Below, one piece after another: positions 43,501-53,700 of a stretch of DNA of 64,000 nucleotides (positions are counted from its first letter, which is position 1; each line of letters opens with the position of its first letter). The notes under the pieces were generated by a model, which did not search any database, had not been told where the DNA came from, and saw nothing but the letters and a program-made list of their open reading frames with translations. Origin of the DNA: Sphaerolaimus hirsutus (Eukaryota; Nematoda; Chromadorea; Monhysterida; Sphaerolaimidae); contig OZ038454.1 of assembly GCA_964036195.1 (NCBI GenBank), positions 27,018,315 to 27,082,314 of the forward strand. The letters are read 5' to 3'. Position numbers and translations under genes: made by a program.

Positions 43501-43984
43501 GAAATAAACCCCACTTACTTGATTTCCGCTGCTCTCGCCCGGGCTCAGCACTTACTGGCCTGTCGGGTCGCAGGAGCGGACTATCTGGTGGGCGTTCTGT
43601 TTCTGTGCCTCCACTGGACGCTCGTCGAGCCGCCCCAGTCGGTAGCGCACCTGGCGCGCAAGCCGGCGTATCCCAACGGCTGCCGCCTGTTCCTGCACGT
43701 GCAATTCCAAATTGCAGCACTGGCCGGACGACGGGAGTGCTATCCTCTGTGCGTCTGGTCCAAGTCGCTGCTTCCTGTGCGCGCTCGGCTTCCGCTTCCG
43801 CTTCCTGCGCACCTGCTTCAACTCTTACCTGTTCAACCTCAGCGTCCTGCGCGTCCGCAGTCTGCTGTGCCCTGCGCAAAGCCGCTTCTCGGCGCGTGCG
43901 CTTCTGTAGCTGTTCTGCAGCTCTCCACACTTCCTCAACTGACCCTGGGATCGACGCTGGCCCTCCTGACCGCAGCGTTTCCAC
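37475..43984 (-). CDS. Gypsy gag - envelope - protease - RT N-terminus in one frame
   Basis: 2169 codons, open from about 44008. Gag: coiled coil about 23-76, Pro/Thr-rich linker, capsid-like region about 500-690, CCHC knuckle CWECGSPDHFRYQC at 769-782 and RG-rich tail 805-822. Envelope: hydrophobic signal/anchor at 1076-1103, Cys-rich ectodomain about 1104-1615 with AYRC at 1161 and NFWGDVTLEHF at 1176, four Asn-glycosylation sites, transmembrane segment about 1618-1645, then a basic RRRLRRESR tail. Protease: LLDTGA (Asp1779) and ILGAD at 1851. RT start after 2075, with ending CKFF before the stop. The codon at 43984 is GTG and the first in-frame ATG is codon 286 (43129), so the start is unresolved. 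An envelope between gag and protease is unusual; in Ty3/Gypsy errantiviruses env is normally 3' of pol. Confidence 0.9.
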   Translation of the reverse strand: METLRSGGPASIPGSVEEVWRAAEQLQKRTRREAALRRAQQTADAQDAEVEQVRVEAGAQEAEAEAERAQEAATWTRRTEDSTPVVRPVLQFGIARAGTGGSRWDTPACAPGALPTGAARRASSGGTETERPPDSPLLRPDRPVSAEPGREQRKSSKWGLFRRPWGKSGRSSPVSTGSGSQADSAGYAGEDEPVSSSAYQRRSGETSVNLIDTPVAIPDINIEFPSLAEELEEAENSLGELQLSAPRSSSTPRELASAQGSIESCVSSNRARRRIVGPSPINQSRMTSTPPPGSSVTTAPATLTTVTTTPAAANQVTPGQILTAATAADPGRETTGYTREGWTFPGMIQLLHQWSGELNRAGPAAISVNASTADKNKLQAIRLGLSMYTSVGNPSALEQATTQFLAFCSNRGLIPPIASAANATLGAGTAPGNTTAQTVPPPASVSGSAGGSGAAPAPANATAQPATSVINLAGQPGPSSPGSSGSLSPAPNPTDPDYLAQHQVPHGTAATLTALATQCDAFTGRADKSFKDWRRKWDILCDALGVSMRSRQKLLPIFLQKNANSIFVARRRELRALDYKAMMDRLEELFANPNAQHHAQREFIESTQSPTESVLDWATRLERAVKRAYPMLHSAQREGMCITKFHQGLDKDIRRNLAVHANISWKELVDNARMQESYKNLETVQKEHAKSASEIVAETSNQVMERIMAMNLHPSVQSMEAEGAENAKLKAKERALDERQKKLDAQEAKMMGAPRPRRELPPKRFENGCWECGSPDHFRYQCPNKPPPEPSAGNDSNQRGCGGDFRARGRGGGRGRGRGQGGQYPQNFGYPGGWVPMQLSQPMTVPSSQMMQPVYVQSQQPAAIGWHPQPQPAQRPLESQQGQSSSVPLLNPTTVTQVGECTYKAVTESPPSYARILFHHDQLLTLQGLEPEAPDEEEEMEEQPVASLQCKMHALMVDREQWISHWAYQREATSILFRTSWLDYLRRTAMHDLKDEDCVVLPDCRPHDDHNDTLTRIEWRVLRDAPLDPFLNEPPVILSPRTFSSTCVDKMAEFRDKTSAVPRQRAYSEPPYNNQVFGALFTVFTIAVVMACLSLMPLAVATTMPDTPLLCSDLTDHYDLYTYPDLPNCTALVDSAVSLTKPVPLKLTIYKRNMVEYRATAYRCVAATRSAHTYQNFWGDVTLEHFDSQPRAVDPSECESMMKYHKCNDGALQPVDELSNAWDTQYPTNVSYSGHGLYCCSWLITKTPQCGLFKGDVRMRYGAKVMQSTLGEVSKCNYEEGTCTLPDGSQLVWKPNPKAECPYEKWQEIAGLIRQDIWLARDHTLALSFRAKEEIISCGKKLWKSDQDIVVAPFEIPPIRYVREKRRTACPGFGVVDTGHLAAAMQAVYETSEQTMRAQAVSTCRHVQHFQELLRLAMTEHPTTTARWYMRDNEILAKAAPDGFLVHKCFAVKTYQLGTETGKGACHATVPIRMKLHGQNVTLHLDTITNALLFQPVMGTCTNRHNRVLKLHGQWYKYLPEKGALEHIPVYNTHSFPHRWQLERPTDVHHQIFAATTMYNLSELLPTTTLNDVWHSYAIVRRVHGMPTHAVDGSLQSHRLMARSMVSVGFWDFDALRSWLQIWIYLVCAIVTCQYLLAALLAAAPPAAATLIERARRRLRRESRPLITRHRDAGKRSFMKSYDGRLTVLNPTTGASERASDDTVTVQMFPSIEYNHQLEMAEISMSPSVERIRMITLSKDEQENIKSVVARRNGPVHVYYSPAVPVCMDGIMYHRCLLDTGAMRSLCSRDVFQEHRHGHDAVEETSPISHMRCAADSKLMIIGQLEMPIDIGGHTFRVVFQAIDGLVDNLILGADVLRHMIIDMPARLLKIPSVGVSIPFDNHKPDVQIRAVFALVTAATEIKARHEAMVPVRLSAPVSYRTFTVTGLESVNLKDGVVAASAAYETSDEVFLMRVANVRDQPVTLQMEQKIGLVEPVDCVLKVKAGDPPEEWIRQCRANEATEPVSSSVPEKVIEDQLGEPLHVKCPDGHEMEFSVPQTLSENERKELAAVLLKHKGAFARHKYDIGYSELVDYRLQLTDRKPIACRMYRLSLDDQQYLEKHLRCLIEHDIIETSTSPYCAPTLVVSKPDGSKRMVIDYRRLNLVLHAPQFPLPRLDDTVDALSNCKFF

Positions 43985-44070
43985 CCGGCGCGACAGATCG
44001 TTTGTTACTTATCACTTAACGGCTTGGCGTTGATCAGGCGCCGCACCGTTCACTGAAGTGAATTAAGCTA

Positions 44071-44087
44071 ACCACTCGCTGCTACCA
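44071..44087 (-). promoter_or_regulatory. Primer-binding site of the Gypsy element
   Basis: Three bases after the 5' LTR, TGGTAGCAGCGAGTGG would pair with a tRNA 3' end finishing ...CTACCA. The tRNA (perhaps Leu-type) is not assigned. Confidence 0.6.
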
Positions 44088-44090
44088 AGT

Positions 44091-46018
44091 TGTCATGAAT
44101 CCGTGTATTCAGCTGTTTTTCGATTACACGATTCACGAGGTTTTTTACCGCACTTTTCCCTCTATTCCCACTTCACCGGCCGCTTGCCGCTGCAGTGCAC
44201 TGCACTGGGCCCGGGGGTCCAGGGTATAAATGCGTGTTGTAAATTTTAAGGAAACGTGTCCGAAGACGGTAGGTTTTTCAGAACGTGCGATGAACCACTC
44301 GGTGGCTCACGCTGTTCCGTTTCCCGCAGCACGCACAGCACTTACACTCAGCATAAGCAGCGCAGTAATTAGAGCAGTTGTTAATTAGCTAACTAAGGGG
44401 AAAAGTTAGTACTTAGTGCCAATACAAAAAAGGGGGTCCAAGTTGGGTTGAGAAGAGAGTTTATTTTTTGGGCGATGGAAGAACAGTAGCGGCAGAGTAG
44501 AAACAAAATCAGCTTACGTCGCATCGACGAAGTTGGGGGAAAAAACAATTTCGGCTACTTATAAGGCAATCAAGACTACCATAATTGACTTGAATAAAAA
44601 GCAAAAAGGACATAAAATTGCGAAGTTACAAAGTCACTTTCAAATCACATAAGCTCTGATGTAAGCACTTAGTAAAATCGTACGTAACGCAGCTGCTTAT
44701 GAGAAGAGTACTAATTAATATCAGCTAACAAAAGTACTTAAAAAGCTTCATGCGACATGGGGCTAAGCCTATAAGTTACAAGCTTATTCGGTGCAACAAT
44801 TACTCACTTCCATAATTACCTACAAATCCCTACTTAATATAAAACGACTTAAAACAGATAACAATGCAGTGCAACGCATTTTCACAAAAACAGAATGAAC
44901 AAAGTACATACCAAGGCAATTACGGCATCATAATCCAACACAGCAATTTAAGCTAATCAATAATTAGACAGCTAACACAAGCTTACAACTAATGTTAATT
45001 AATTAAGATACAGAACGATTAATTAAGCTCGTGGGAATGAAAGGCATTGGCGTGAAACGACATGTACAATAATTTCTACATGTCACATGGAAACTTTGCT
45101 TGGGGGTTTTGTATTCATAAGTTACGGTAGCTAGAGAATGCTCGCGGGCGCGAAGTGCTTATCACCTCCAGTCCCGCGACCCACTATTGTGACTATCCGG
45201 TCAGCTAGCGCCCGTGAGAAAGGTTTCAGCCCGATGGCCACACCCTTCCGAGCGCGAGGAGATATTTATGCTAGGGCGGCGGAAAAGTATTTTTTGGACT
45301 GCGACTTGTCACTTGGGGCGTTATCAGAAGCTGTTCCTACCACCCACCGATACTAGATGACGCACGCCAATCTAGTCAACATGGGGAGGAACGCGGAACA
45401 GTGCTTTTGTATTTTTTTTGAGTGAAATTCATTGTTCCTGGCTTCCGGTCGCCACCTACCTATCAGCCGTCAGTCTCCGCCTCTGCCCAAAGATAAGTAA
45501 AGGGTAGAATGTGCTTTAGACCGCCCAGAGAGTCACAACAGTGTGCCGGCGTGCCCAAAGGCGGCCACACGCCGCGCCGCGGCATTTCAAAGTAAAAAGT
45601 GTGAAATTCCCCTCTCACCTTATGCCATGTGGAATGCAGTTACGCCTAAACTAGACATAACCTAGCCGATTCGACTAAAATAGGTTTGGCGCACAAAAAT
45701 AGTAATTAAGATTGGGGTAAGGGAACGAAATTGTGCAGAGCACTACAACCACTATAAAACATGGCGAACTCGGTCAGCCCATGCAGCGGCGTTGATCTTG
45801 CGATGCAGTGCTCTGACGGGGTACTGCGCAGCCCACTGCAGGGCTGTGCATGCCATGCAGTCCCCGTTGCCGTCGAAAAGCCGCCGTAATGTCTGAGAAA
45901 GTTTGCCCAAATTTAGTTTACGAAATACATAGTAGTTTACGTTCCGTGAATTATTATTCATTTGTTTGTCTAAAATTTTGTGGGGTGGTGTTTTTCCCAT
46001 CGTAAAAACGCTCTTACA
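44091..46018 (-). repeat. 5' LTR of the Gypsy element
   Basis: 1928 bp, nearly identical to 27972-29900. Minus-strand TTTTATAGTGG near 45745 and TTATAAG near 44560 are TATA-like candidates. Plus-strand TATAAA near 44226 could drive antisense transcription. Confidence 0.95.
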
Positions 46019-46379
46019 AATACACGATGTTTTGAATCGTTTTTATGCAGTTTATGCGCATTTTCAGCAAAAAATACTGAAAAAGGATCTATTTTTAAGT
46101 GTCTTTTTCTAGGGGTGAATGGAAATTCGAAAACTACATAAATTCGAAAATTCGAAAACGGTTTTAACTTTCAAAAATTTTTTGCCATCGTCGGCAGGTG
46201 CCTCGCATTTTAATTACGTCAGGACAGTTATGATGTGGGTTCAATCAACGATACTATACACTGTAAATGCTATAATTAATCATATCGCACACCCGCACGC
46301 TATGCACATTTGCCCTTTGCTATCTTCGGCGGACCGCAAAGTATGCGCCCAAAATTACTTATGTCTTTCGAAATAAGTC
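46019..46379. other. Flank of the Gypsy element, nothing recognised
   Basis: Starts with target duplication AATA. No supported gene. Confidence 0.4.
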
Positions 46380-46955
46380 CAGGGGCCAGTTCCGCAAGTT
46401 AAAAGTAGAGAGTAAAAATTGGAGAGTAGAGTAAAGTTAAAATTGAAAGGGAGAGTAAAAAATAAAAAGTAAAGTAAAAAGTAGCGTAAAGGGATAAATT
46501 GAAAATAACAATAGAAAAGCGTGACATGTTGCGGTATGGACATATGCTGTCCCCGCATGGCCACTTTTCAAAACTTTATGGTGATTTTTTTTCTTTTTGA
46601 GCAATATTTTTTGGATACATCCCTGCAAAATACATGATCGGTTCGAAATTTGCAAAGGCAACTGCAAAATCGGTACATTCTGTTCAAATTCCTCAGTATC
46701 CCTGTTGGAAACTATACTATTTACATCCGTATCCATTTTTTATATTTTTTATTATTTCAATTTTATCATTATTTTCAATTTATCCTTTTATTCTACTTTA
46801 TATTTTTACTCTGTTTCAATTTTTACTATACTTTTTACTTTACTCTTCAATTTTTACTCCACTCTTCAATTTCTACTCTACTCTTTACTTGCCATTTGCC
46901 ATTTTACTAGACTCTCCAGTTTTTACTCTCTACTTTTAACTTGCTGAACTGGGGG
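46380..46955. mobile_element. hAT-like element with CAGGGGCCAGTT end
   Basis: CAGGGGCCAGTTCCGCAAG at the left. The right end TTAACTTGCTGAACTGGGGG is an imperfect inverted copy, followed inward on both sides by matching AAAAGTAGAGAGTAAAA. A second left end is at 10739. The short ORFs inside are low-complexity. Confidence 0.6.
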
Positions 46956-47367
46956 TAAAACAGGGGGGGGGGTATTTCGAGGAGGGATTCATTTTTTTTG
47001 ACAGAATTTTTTTTAAATCACAGTACTAAATTGTTGTTTGTAACATACACAGACATCGAAAAATGCACCAAAAACCACCATATATAAGCCCTATAGACTT
47101 ATGAGTATACTCCGGTTACTTTACACCTTGCACGTGTGGCAGAGTTGTACAAATACTGGTATTTTTAGAAAACGTAAACGTAAACGTAAATACCTTTTCC
47201 AAATCAAAAGTATAAATACTAAAACGTAAGGTATTTTTAAAATACCAAGGAATACGTAAAAAAAAGCGTAAACGTAAAAATGTTTATGTGTCATATTTGC
47301 CGCTGTGATTTGGAAAATACCATTATTTTCACCTTTGGATGGGTCAATCGCTGATTTTCATGATATG

Positions 47368-48654
47368 TGTGCTGACCGTGGCAAAATGGATGGATAAAGA
47401 AATACAGAGAATTGATAATTAGGCTCATATTCGCACATTTACTTATTTGCACTATTTACTTTTCATGTACTATATTTATTTACCACGCAAATTGTATTTC
47501 ATATACTTATTACGTATCCATGGAGAATATTCAATTAGGAAAGTGTTTTATAAGTTATTGATAGGTTTGTGTGGAATGTTTAGGTTAAAAGGTCAAATAT
47601 GTTATTATTAGGTGTATTAATATAAAATTAGGCTCATTCAACTCGCCGTAATTTTCTGATCATGATTATATATACATTTGCATAGTTTACTTGCAGTTTA
47701 CAAAAGTCAAATCTTGTAAATATTTACATGCTGCGTAATTATCTAGGCCAGCGTCCTAATAGAGAAATGGTGCCCTGCGTGCAACTAGCATTTACTTTAC
47801 AAAGCCCTTCGCATAGGTATAATTGTCATAACCCTGTTCACAACTATTTATATTTGCTTAATAATTATAATACCTTGCTCAATCGAATATATTATAAACT
47901 CTGCTCATTTACAATACCCATTTACCTTAAATAAGTCCCAATTTGCTAGATTATTCAACATACGTTTCCAGGAAGTGATTATTATTATCATGTTGAATAT
48001 ACCTTATTCTATTTACGTCATTAGGAACATTTACACTACTATTTACAGTTTTCAGACCCTATTTTATTAGTTCCAATGTGCGTCAATGTTTCTGACAAAT
48101 TGAAGCAAATTAGTAAATCGGCCGAGTTTGCCGACTTCGCGCCTCTCAAGATTAATAGTTTTCCATTAGCCCAATTTGTACCTGGTATTTCTTTACCATA
48201 ATTATTTGAATGTATGCACGCGCAGTATAAGGCAACTGTTTCGGCTAGATGTGTTTATTTGTTGCATTTATGTCTTATTTGTGCATTTGTATTAGGAAAT
48301 TACTGTAACTGTTTTTCTATACATGATTTCCGTGTCTTAGCTACTTTGAGAGTTTTTACTTCAGTCTGCGGACCCACCCCAAGTGAACAAAATAAGCTAG
48401 CGATAGAAACTTCGACTAGGAAGCTCGCTAGACTTTGCGCTTTTGTAACACGCTGTATCTGATCGAAATAAAGTACCTGAAACAATTCGAACCCCCTTTC
48501 AACACGCAACCACGAAATAAACTCAACTTGGCTGTCGACAAGTGGACGTTCGGCAACAACGGGAAATCAACCACTCTAGAGGCCGTTTCTCACTACGGTC
48601 TTGAAGCAGCCGGATTCGGTGGTAGAAGACGCTGACTTCGGTGGCTTCATCACA
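47368..48654 (+). repeat. 5' LTR of the BEL/Pao element
   Basis: 1287 bp. TATATATA near 47667 is a promoter candidate; AATAAA at 48467-48472 is a polyadenylation candidate. The small ORFs inside are repeated in every copy and have no recognisable domain. Confidence 0.95.
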
Positions 48655-49561
48655 TGGCCGTCCTAATAGAGAAATGGTGCCCTGCGTGCAACTAGCATTT
48701 ACTTTACAAAGCCCTTCGCATAGGTATAATTGTCATAACCCTGTTCACAACTATTTATATTTGCTTAATAATTATAATACCTTGCTCAATCGAATATATT
48801 ATAAACTCTGCTCATTTACAATACCCATTTACCTTAAATAAGTCCCAATTTGCTAGATTATTCAACATACGTTTCCAGGAAGTGATTATTATTATCATGT
48901 TGAATATACCTTATTCTATTTACGTCATTAGGAACATTTACACTACTATTTACAGTTTTCAGACCCTATTTTATTAGTTCCAATGTGCGTCAATGTTTCT
49001 GACAAATTGAAGCAAATTAGTAAATCGGCCGAGTTTGCCGACTTCGCGCCTCTCAAGATTAATAGTTTTCCATTAGCCCAATTTGTACCTGGTATTTCTT
49101 TACCATAATTATTTGAATGTATGCACGCGCAGTATAAGGCAACTGTTTCGGCTAGATGTGTTTATTTGTTGCATTTATGTCTTATTTGTGCATTTGTATT
49201 AGGAAATTACTGTAACTGTTTTTCTATACATGATTTCCGTGTCTTAGCTACTTTGAGAGTTTTTACTTCAGTCTGCGGACCCACCCCAAGTGAACAAAAT
49301 AAGCTAGCGATAGAAACTTCGACTAGGAAGCTCGCTAGACTTTGCGCTTTTGTAACACGCTGTATCTGATCGAAATAAAGTACCTGAAACAATTCGAACC
49401 CCCTTTCAACACGCAACCACGAAATAAACTCAACTTGGCTGTCGACAAGTGGACGTTCGGCAACAACGGGAAATCAACCACTCTAGAGGCCGTTTCTCAC
49501 TACGGTCTTGAAGCAGCCGGATTCGGTGGTAGAAGACGCTGACTTCGGTGGCTTCATCACA
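48655..49561 (+). repeat. 903-bp tandem partial LTR joined by TGGC
   Basis: 48659-49561 repeats 47752-48654 at equal length and with no difference noticed. The joining bases TGGC (48655-48658) equal the first four bases of the primer-binding site at 49562. The first 384 bp of the LTR are absent. Confidence 0.9.
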
Positions 49562-49577
49562 TGGCGCAGCGAGCAGG
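49562..49577 (+). promoter_or_regulatory. Primer-binding site of the BEL/Pao element
   Basis: TGGCGCAGCGAGCAGG immediately follows the LTR end. The complement implies a tRNA with acceptor GCAGCGA and a G discriminator, which would fit tRNA-Ser. The tRNA assignment is inference. Confidence 0.7.
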
Positions 49578-50790
49578 GTGATTGCATGACATTGTGCTAT
49601 CACCAAGCCGGAACGGACATTGTGCGGCAGTTGGCAGAACTTCAAAAGTCCTGCTGAACATCAATTGGCCTTGGCTGAGCGTTGGCTGTTGATTTGCAGA
49701 CAGCATTGTGCCAAAGTCACGGCACTCCTGTCTACATCCTGGGAGCGGTTCTACGCTCACGCGCGGAGGACACTGGAGTTCTGACAAGCCTGTCAGGATT
49801 TCAGGCAGCTTTCACCAGTGTTCTGGCAAGGTGCTAGACGCTGGGCGGCACCGGCATTTGACAAGGAGTCATTGTCGGACGGTGGTCAAACTTTCGCTGG
49901 ACGCTCCTGGACATCTGGACACCAGTGACCGCTCGCACGTCCTTCCTATGCCAAGGGAGGGTGACCTGACGGAGACAGGATCGCCACAGAGCCACGCTAG
50001 TCAAAGGGCTGTTTTTTGGGCATTCGCGGAGGTCCCTCGCTCCACTGGGTAAGAGTGGACTCATACCTCGGAAGTGCAAAAGTAGGGGTATCAGTGTACA
50101 AAGGGCTGTAGCTGACAGAGGGCTGTAGCTGACAGAGAGTGGATTTGAAAACCAAGTATTAGGATACTTGGTAGCGTGTAGGGGCTTTGCGGAGCTCCCA
50201 TCAAATATACACGCTGTGCCTGCTCGGTACCATCAGATCAGACAGCACAAAAGTGCCAGAATACTGCATTGCACAGGCGCAATTGCAGAGCAGTGTACAG
50301 AAACACTGCCCAGAGTCAGAAAGTGCACCAGAGTGCACAGAAACGTGTCACAGGCGACACGGCAAGCGCAGCACTGCGCACAGCGGCACAGGAGCCGCTC
50401 AGGAAAGCAAGTGGCCAGCGCGGTCACAAGGCACACAGGCGTGCCAGAAAGAGCGCCAGAGCGCTCAGAAAGAGTGTGTACGGACCCTCTTTGGGCGCAC
50501 ACTGCTGGGCAAAGAACTTGTTTATTGTCCAGGTGGATTTGACCGGTGTGTTGAAGTCAACGCGTGTAAACAATCACGTCAGGGGCTTTAGGAACACACC
50601 TGGTGCCAGTGCAGTAAAGGTCAACGCGTGAGAACACGTCAGGGGCCTGTAGGACTGCATTGGTATTGTGCGTGGCACAACAAATCCGTAGTGCACAGAG
50701 CACTACACAGAAAGACGCAGAGAAGCGTCCCAAGCGTCACAGGCGACGCACTATAAAGAGAAACAGTGAAGGAAAAATTCGTCAGCAAAA
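49578..50790 (+). other. BEL leader (5' untranslated region)
   Basis: 1.2 kb of GC-balanced leader. A near-direct repeat TCAACGCGTG...CACGTCAGGGGC occurs at 50558-50586 and 50621-50646, and AGGGCTGTAGCTGACAGAG occurs twice near 50101-50138. These may be packaging or translational elements. ORFs here have no recognisable domain. Confidence 0.6.
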
Positions 50791-53700
50791 ATGGTTTCGC
50801 CAACAGGTCACATCAGAAAGACCCTGGGGCCAGCAAAGCACAGGGTGGAAAGTAGATTGGCAAGAGAATTTGCCAAATATGACCTGGAACTATTTGCGGA
50901 AGCATCAAAGGATGATAAGAGAACAGAGATGAGAAGAGTGATTGCATCTGTCAAACAGGAGGGTGCAAAATTGGAAAGTGCAATGAATGCAGTGAAAACT
51001 CAATTTGACGCATGGAGGGATATCGTCAAGGACATTGACGAACCCGACCAGATGGAACAAGAACAGAAGATATACCAAGACTCATATGAGGAATATGCAA
51101 ATATGTCAGACTTGGTGACACAGAAAGTAGTAGCCATGAATGTGTACATCGAAGAGTTGCAAGACATGATCCAGCAACAGAGCGGAAATACCATGTATGA
51201 AGTCAATACAGCATTCATACAGCAGATGGCTGCCCAGATGGCTCTGACAGCTCAGGGAGCTGCTCCGGGGGCCAGTTCAACCAATGCAACCACTGCAAAG
51301 AGCGTCAAATTACAGAAACTGGAAGTGGAACAGTTTACTGGAGAAATTGTCAAATTTCGATCATGGTGGCAAATGTTCGAATCCCACATCCACAATCGGA
51401 CAGATTTGGAGGACATTTCCAAGTTCTCATACTTGAGGAGCTTGCTGAAAGGCTCAGCATTTGGCATGATCAGTGGATTGAGTGTGACCGCAGAGAATTA
51501 TGCACCCGCAATTGCAATGCTCAAAAAGAGATATGACCAGCCAGTTGTGGTCAGAAACACGCTGATGAGTAATATCATGAAGCTGCGACAGGCCAGGAAT
51601 ACCTGTCAGGATATGAGAATTTTGTTTGATGCAATTGAAAGGCTGCTCCAGCAGTTGGAGTCACTGGGCGAATCAGTGGAACATCCAATGCTGTTGAGCC
51701 AGCTGCAACAGAAAGTGCCACCCGAGGTTCTCAGAGAAATCCAGAAGGAACAGGGAACTGAGGAAGCCTTGACGGTGGAAAAATTCAGAGAGCTGTTTGG
51801 CAAGCAGCTAGCGCTCAGTGAGGCTGTACAGCACGCACAGCAAACTGAGGCACCAGTTCAGCAATCGCGCCAAGGATTCGGGAATAATCCACGCGCACAG
51901 CAATTGAATAATCGATTCCAAGGCAATGGGAATCGATTCAGAGGGCCAGAGAATCCTAGGACCAGCACAGGGAGCATGTCTGTGATCCAGAATGGTCAGA
52001 GTGCACCACAGGCTGGATTCATGAATCCTGGGAGGCCGTGTGTGTTCTGTAATGACACACAGCAATTACACTTTAATGATAAGTGTCCAAAGTTCAAAAC
52101 TGCCAGAGAAAGGAGAGTGATTTTGTCAAAGGCAGAGCGATGCCTGAGATGCCTGCAGAAAGGGCATTACATGAATCAATGTCAATTTACGAGAAGTTGC
52201 TTCTATTGCAAGTCCAATAGGCACCACACCGCGGTGTGCCCAGAGAAATTTGGTGACAATGGCAATGGAAACGCTGGACGGCAAATTCCAGCATTCAGAG
52301 CGAATGGTCAACAGAATGGCCAGCAATCAGCAAACAATGGCAGAAAGTCTGTGCCGACGGCCGGTCGACCAGCACAGAGCCAACAGAGAAAGGCCACAGT
52401 AAATTGTGTTACTGTGGAAGAAGCTGGACCAGAAATGGTAGAGACAGAAACCATATCCAGCACAGTGGTTACAGAACCAAATACAAAGCAACAAAATACG
52501 TCAGTGAACCTGTCAGTAAACAAGAATATGTCAATGTTGATGACAGCCAGAACCGTGATTGAGGCTTCAGAAATGGATACAGAGATGGAGCCTGAACAGC
52601 CACCACTACAGATTCAAGCGTTTCTGGACACAGGATCCCAGGGAACGTACATGTCAGAGAAAGTGGCCAAGAAACTCAATTTGAAGAGTACAGGTGAACA
52701 CCACATCCAGGTGTACACATTCGGAAGTGAAAAGCCGCACTATAAAGTAGTACAGCAAGTGGAATTCAGAATGCGGCTCAGAAATGGCCAGAAAGTGGAA
52801 ATGGTGGCAGATGTGGTCCCGACGTTGACCACAGAACAAGTCAAAGTGCCTGTGTCAGAACAGGACGAAAAGTACCTGCAGAAGTATTTCCCAGATGAGA
52901 GTTACTTTGCAGACAGAATTCCCAAGGAAAAAGGGACAGAGTGCAAGTTCAAGCCAGACATTATAGTGGGCTTGAATTATTTCTGGGACTTGATGTCCAG
53001 AAACACCAGCACCACCAGACTTCCGTCAGGATTGTATGTCATTCCATCAGAATTGGGATTGCTGATGGGAGGTGGGCAGCTGACGAGCAACAGAAATCAA
53101 TGGACCACGGATGGCGCATATCCGGTGGTGGTCAATACAATTGTGCATCAAATTCAGAGAGAAAAGTGGTACGAGGAAGCACCGTTGTCAATTGCTCCTG
53201 TACCAAATGTCAAAGACATGGATAGACTGGATACCATTGGCATAATGGATCAGCCAGACCTCGTCGAGGATGATGAGGCCATAAAGCAATTCAATGAGAG
53301 TGTACAGAGAAACCCAGATGGACGGTACTCTGTTAAGTTCATGTACAAGCCAAATTTGCATGAACTTCCAGACAACAAAGCAATGGCGTTCAAGAGGTTC
53401 AGGTACCTCACCAACAGGCTCAAGAGAGACCCAGAATTACTGGAGAAAATTCAAGCAATCATGAAAGCACAAGAGGAGCAAGGAGTAATTGAGAAAGTCC
53501 AAGAGGATATTATGGATGGCAGAAAATTCCATATATTGCCTCATCAACCAGTGATAACGCCAGAGAAAACTACCACAAAGGTCAGAGAGGTATATGACGC
53601 CTCAGCGAAACCGCCAGGCATGCCAAGCTTGAATGAGTGCATGTACCGCGGTCCAGTGATACTACCACAGCTGGTAGGGATGCTGATGCGATTCCGGTTG

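Larger units (their letters stand above)
27972..46018 (-). mobile_element. 18-kb Ty3/Gypsy retrotransposon with envelope and helicase
   Basis: Two LTRs (27972-29900 and 44091-46018) with TG...CA ends and a 4-bp target duplication AATA (27968-27971 and 46019-46022) delimit the element. Coding direction is minus, so the right LTR is the 5' LTR. Order: leader with PBS, gag-envelope-protease-RT start in one frame, the rest of RT with RNase H and integrase in a second frame, then a separate UPF1-like helicase, then the 3' LTR. RT, RNase H and integrase order and motifs are those of Ty3/Gypsy (Metaviridae). Three LTR differences noticed (T/C at 28626/44745, T/C near 29664/45783, one G indel near 29850) indicate recent insertion. 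Confidence 0.93.

Noticed and set aside
46597-46947. Overlapping ORFs of 86-116 codons rich in Phe, Leu and Ser
   Set aside because: They are translations of TTTTTACTCT repeats in a hAT-like element.
47728-48635. Four small ORFs repeated three times in the BEL LTR copies
   Set aside because: They recur because the LTR recurs; no coding signature or recognisable product.
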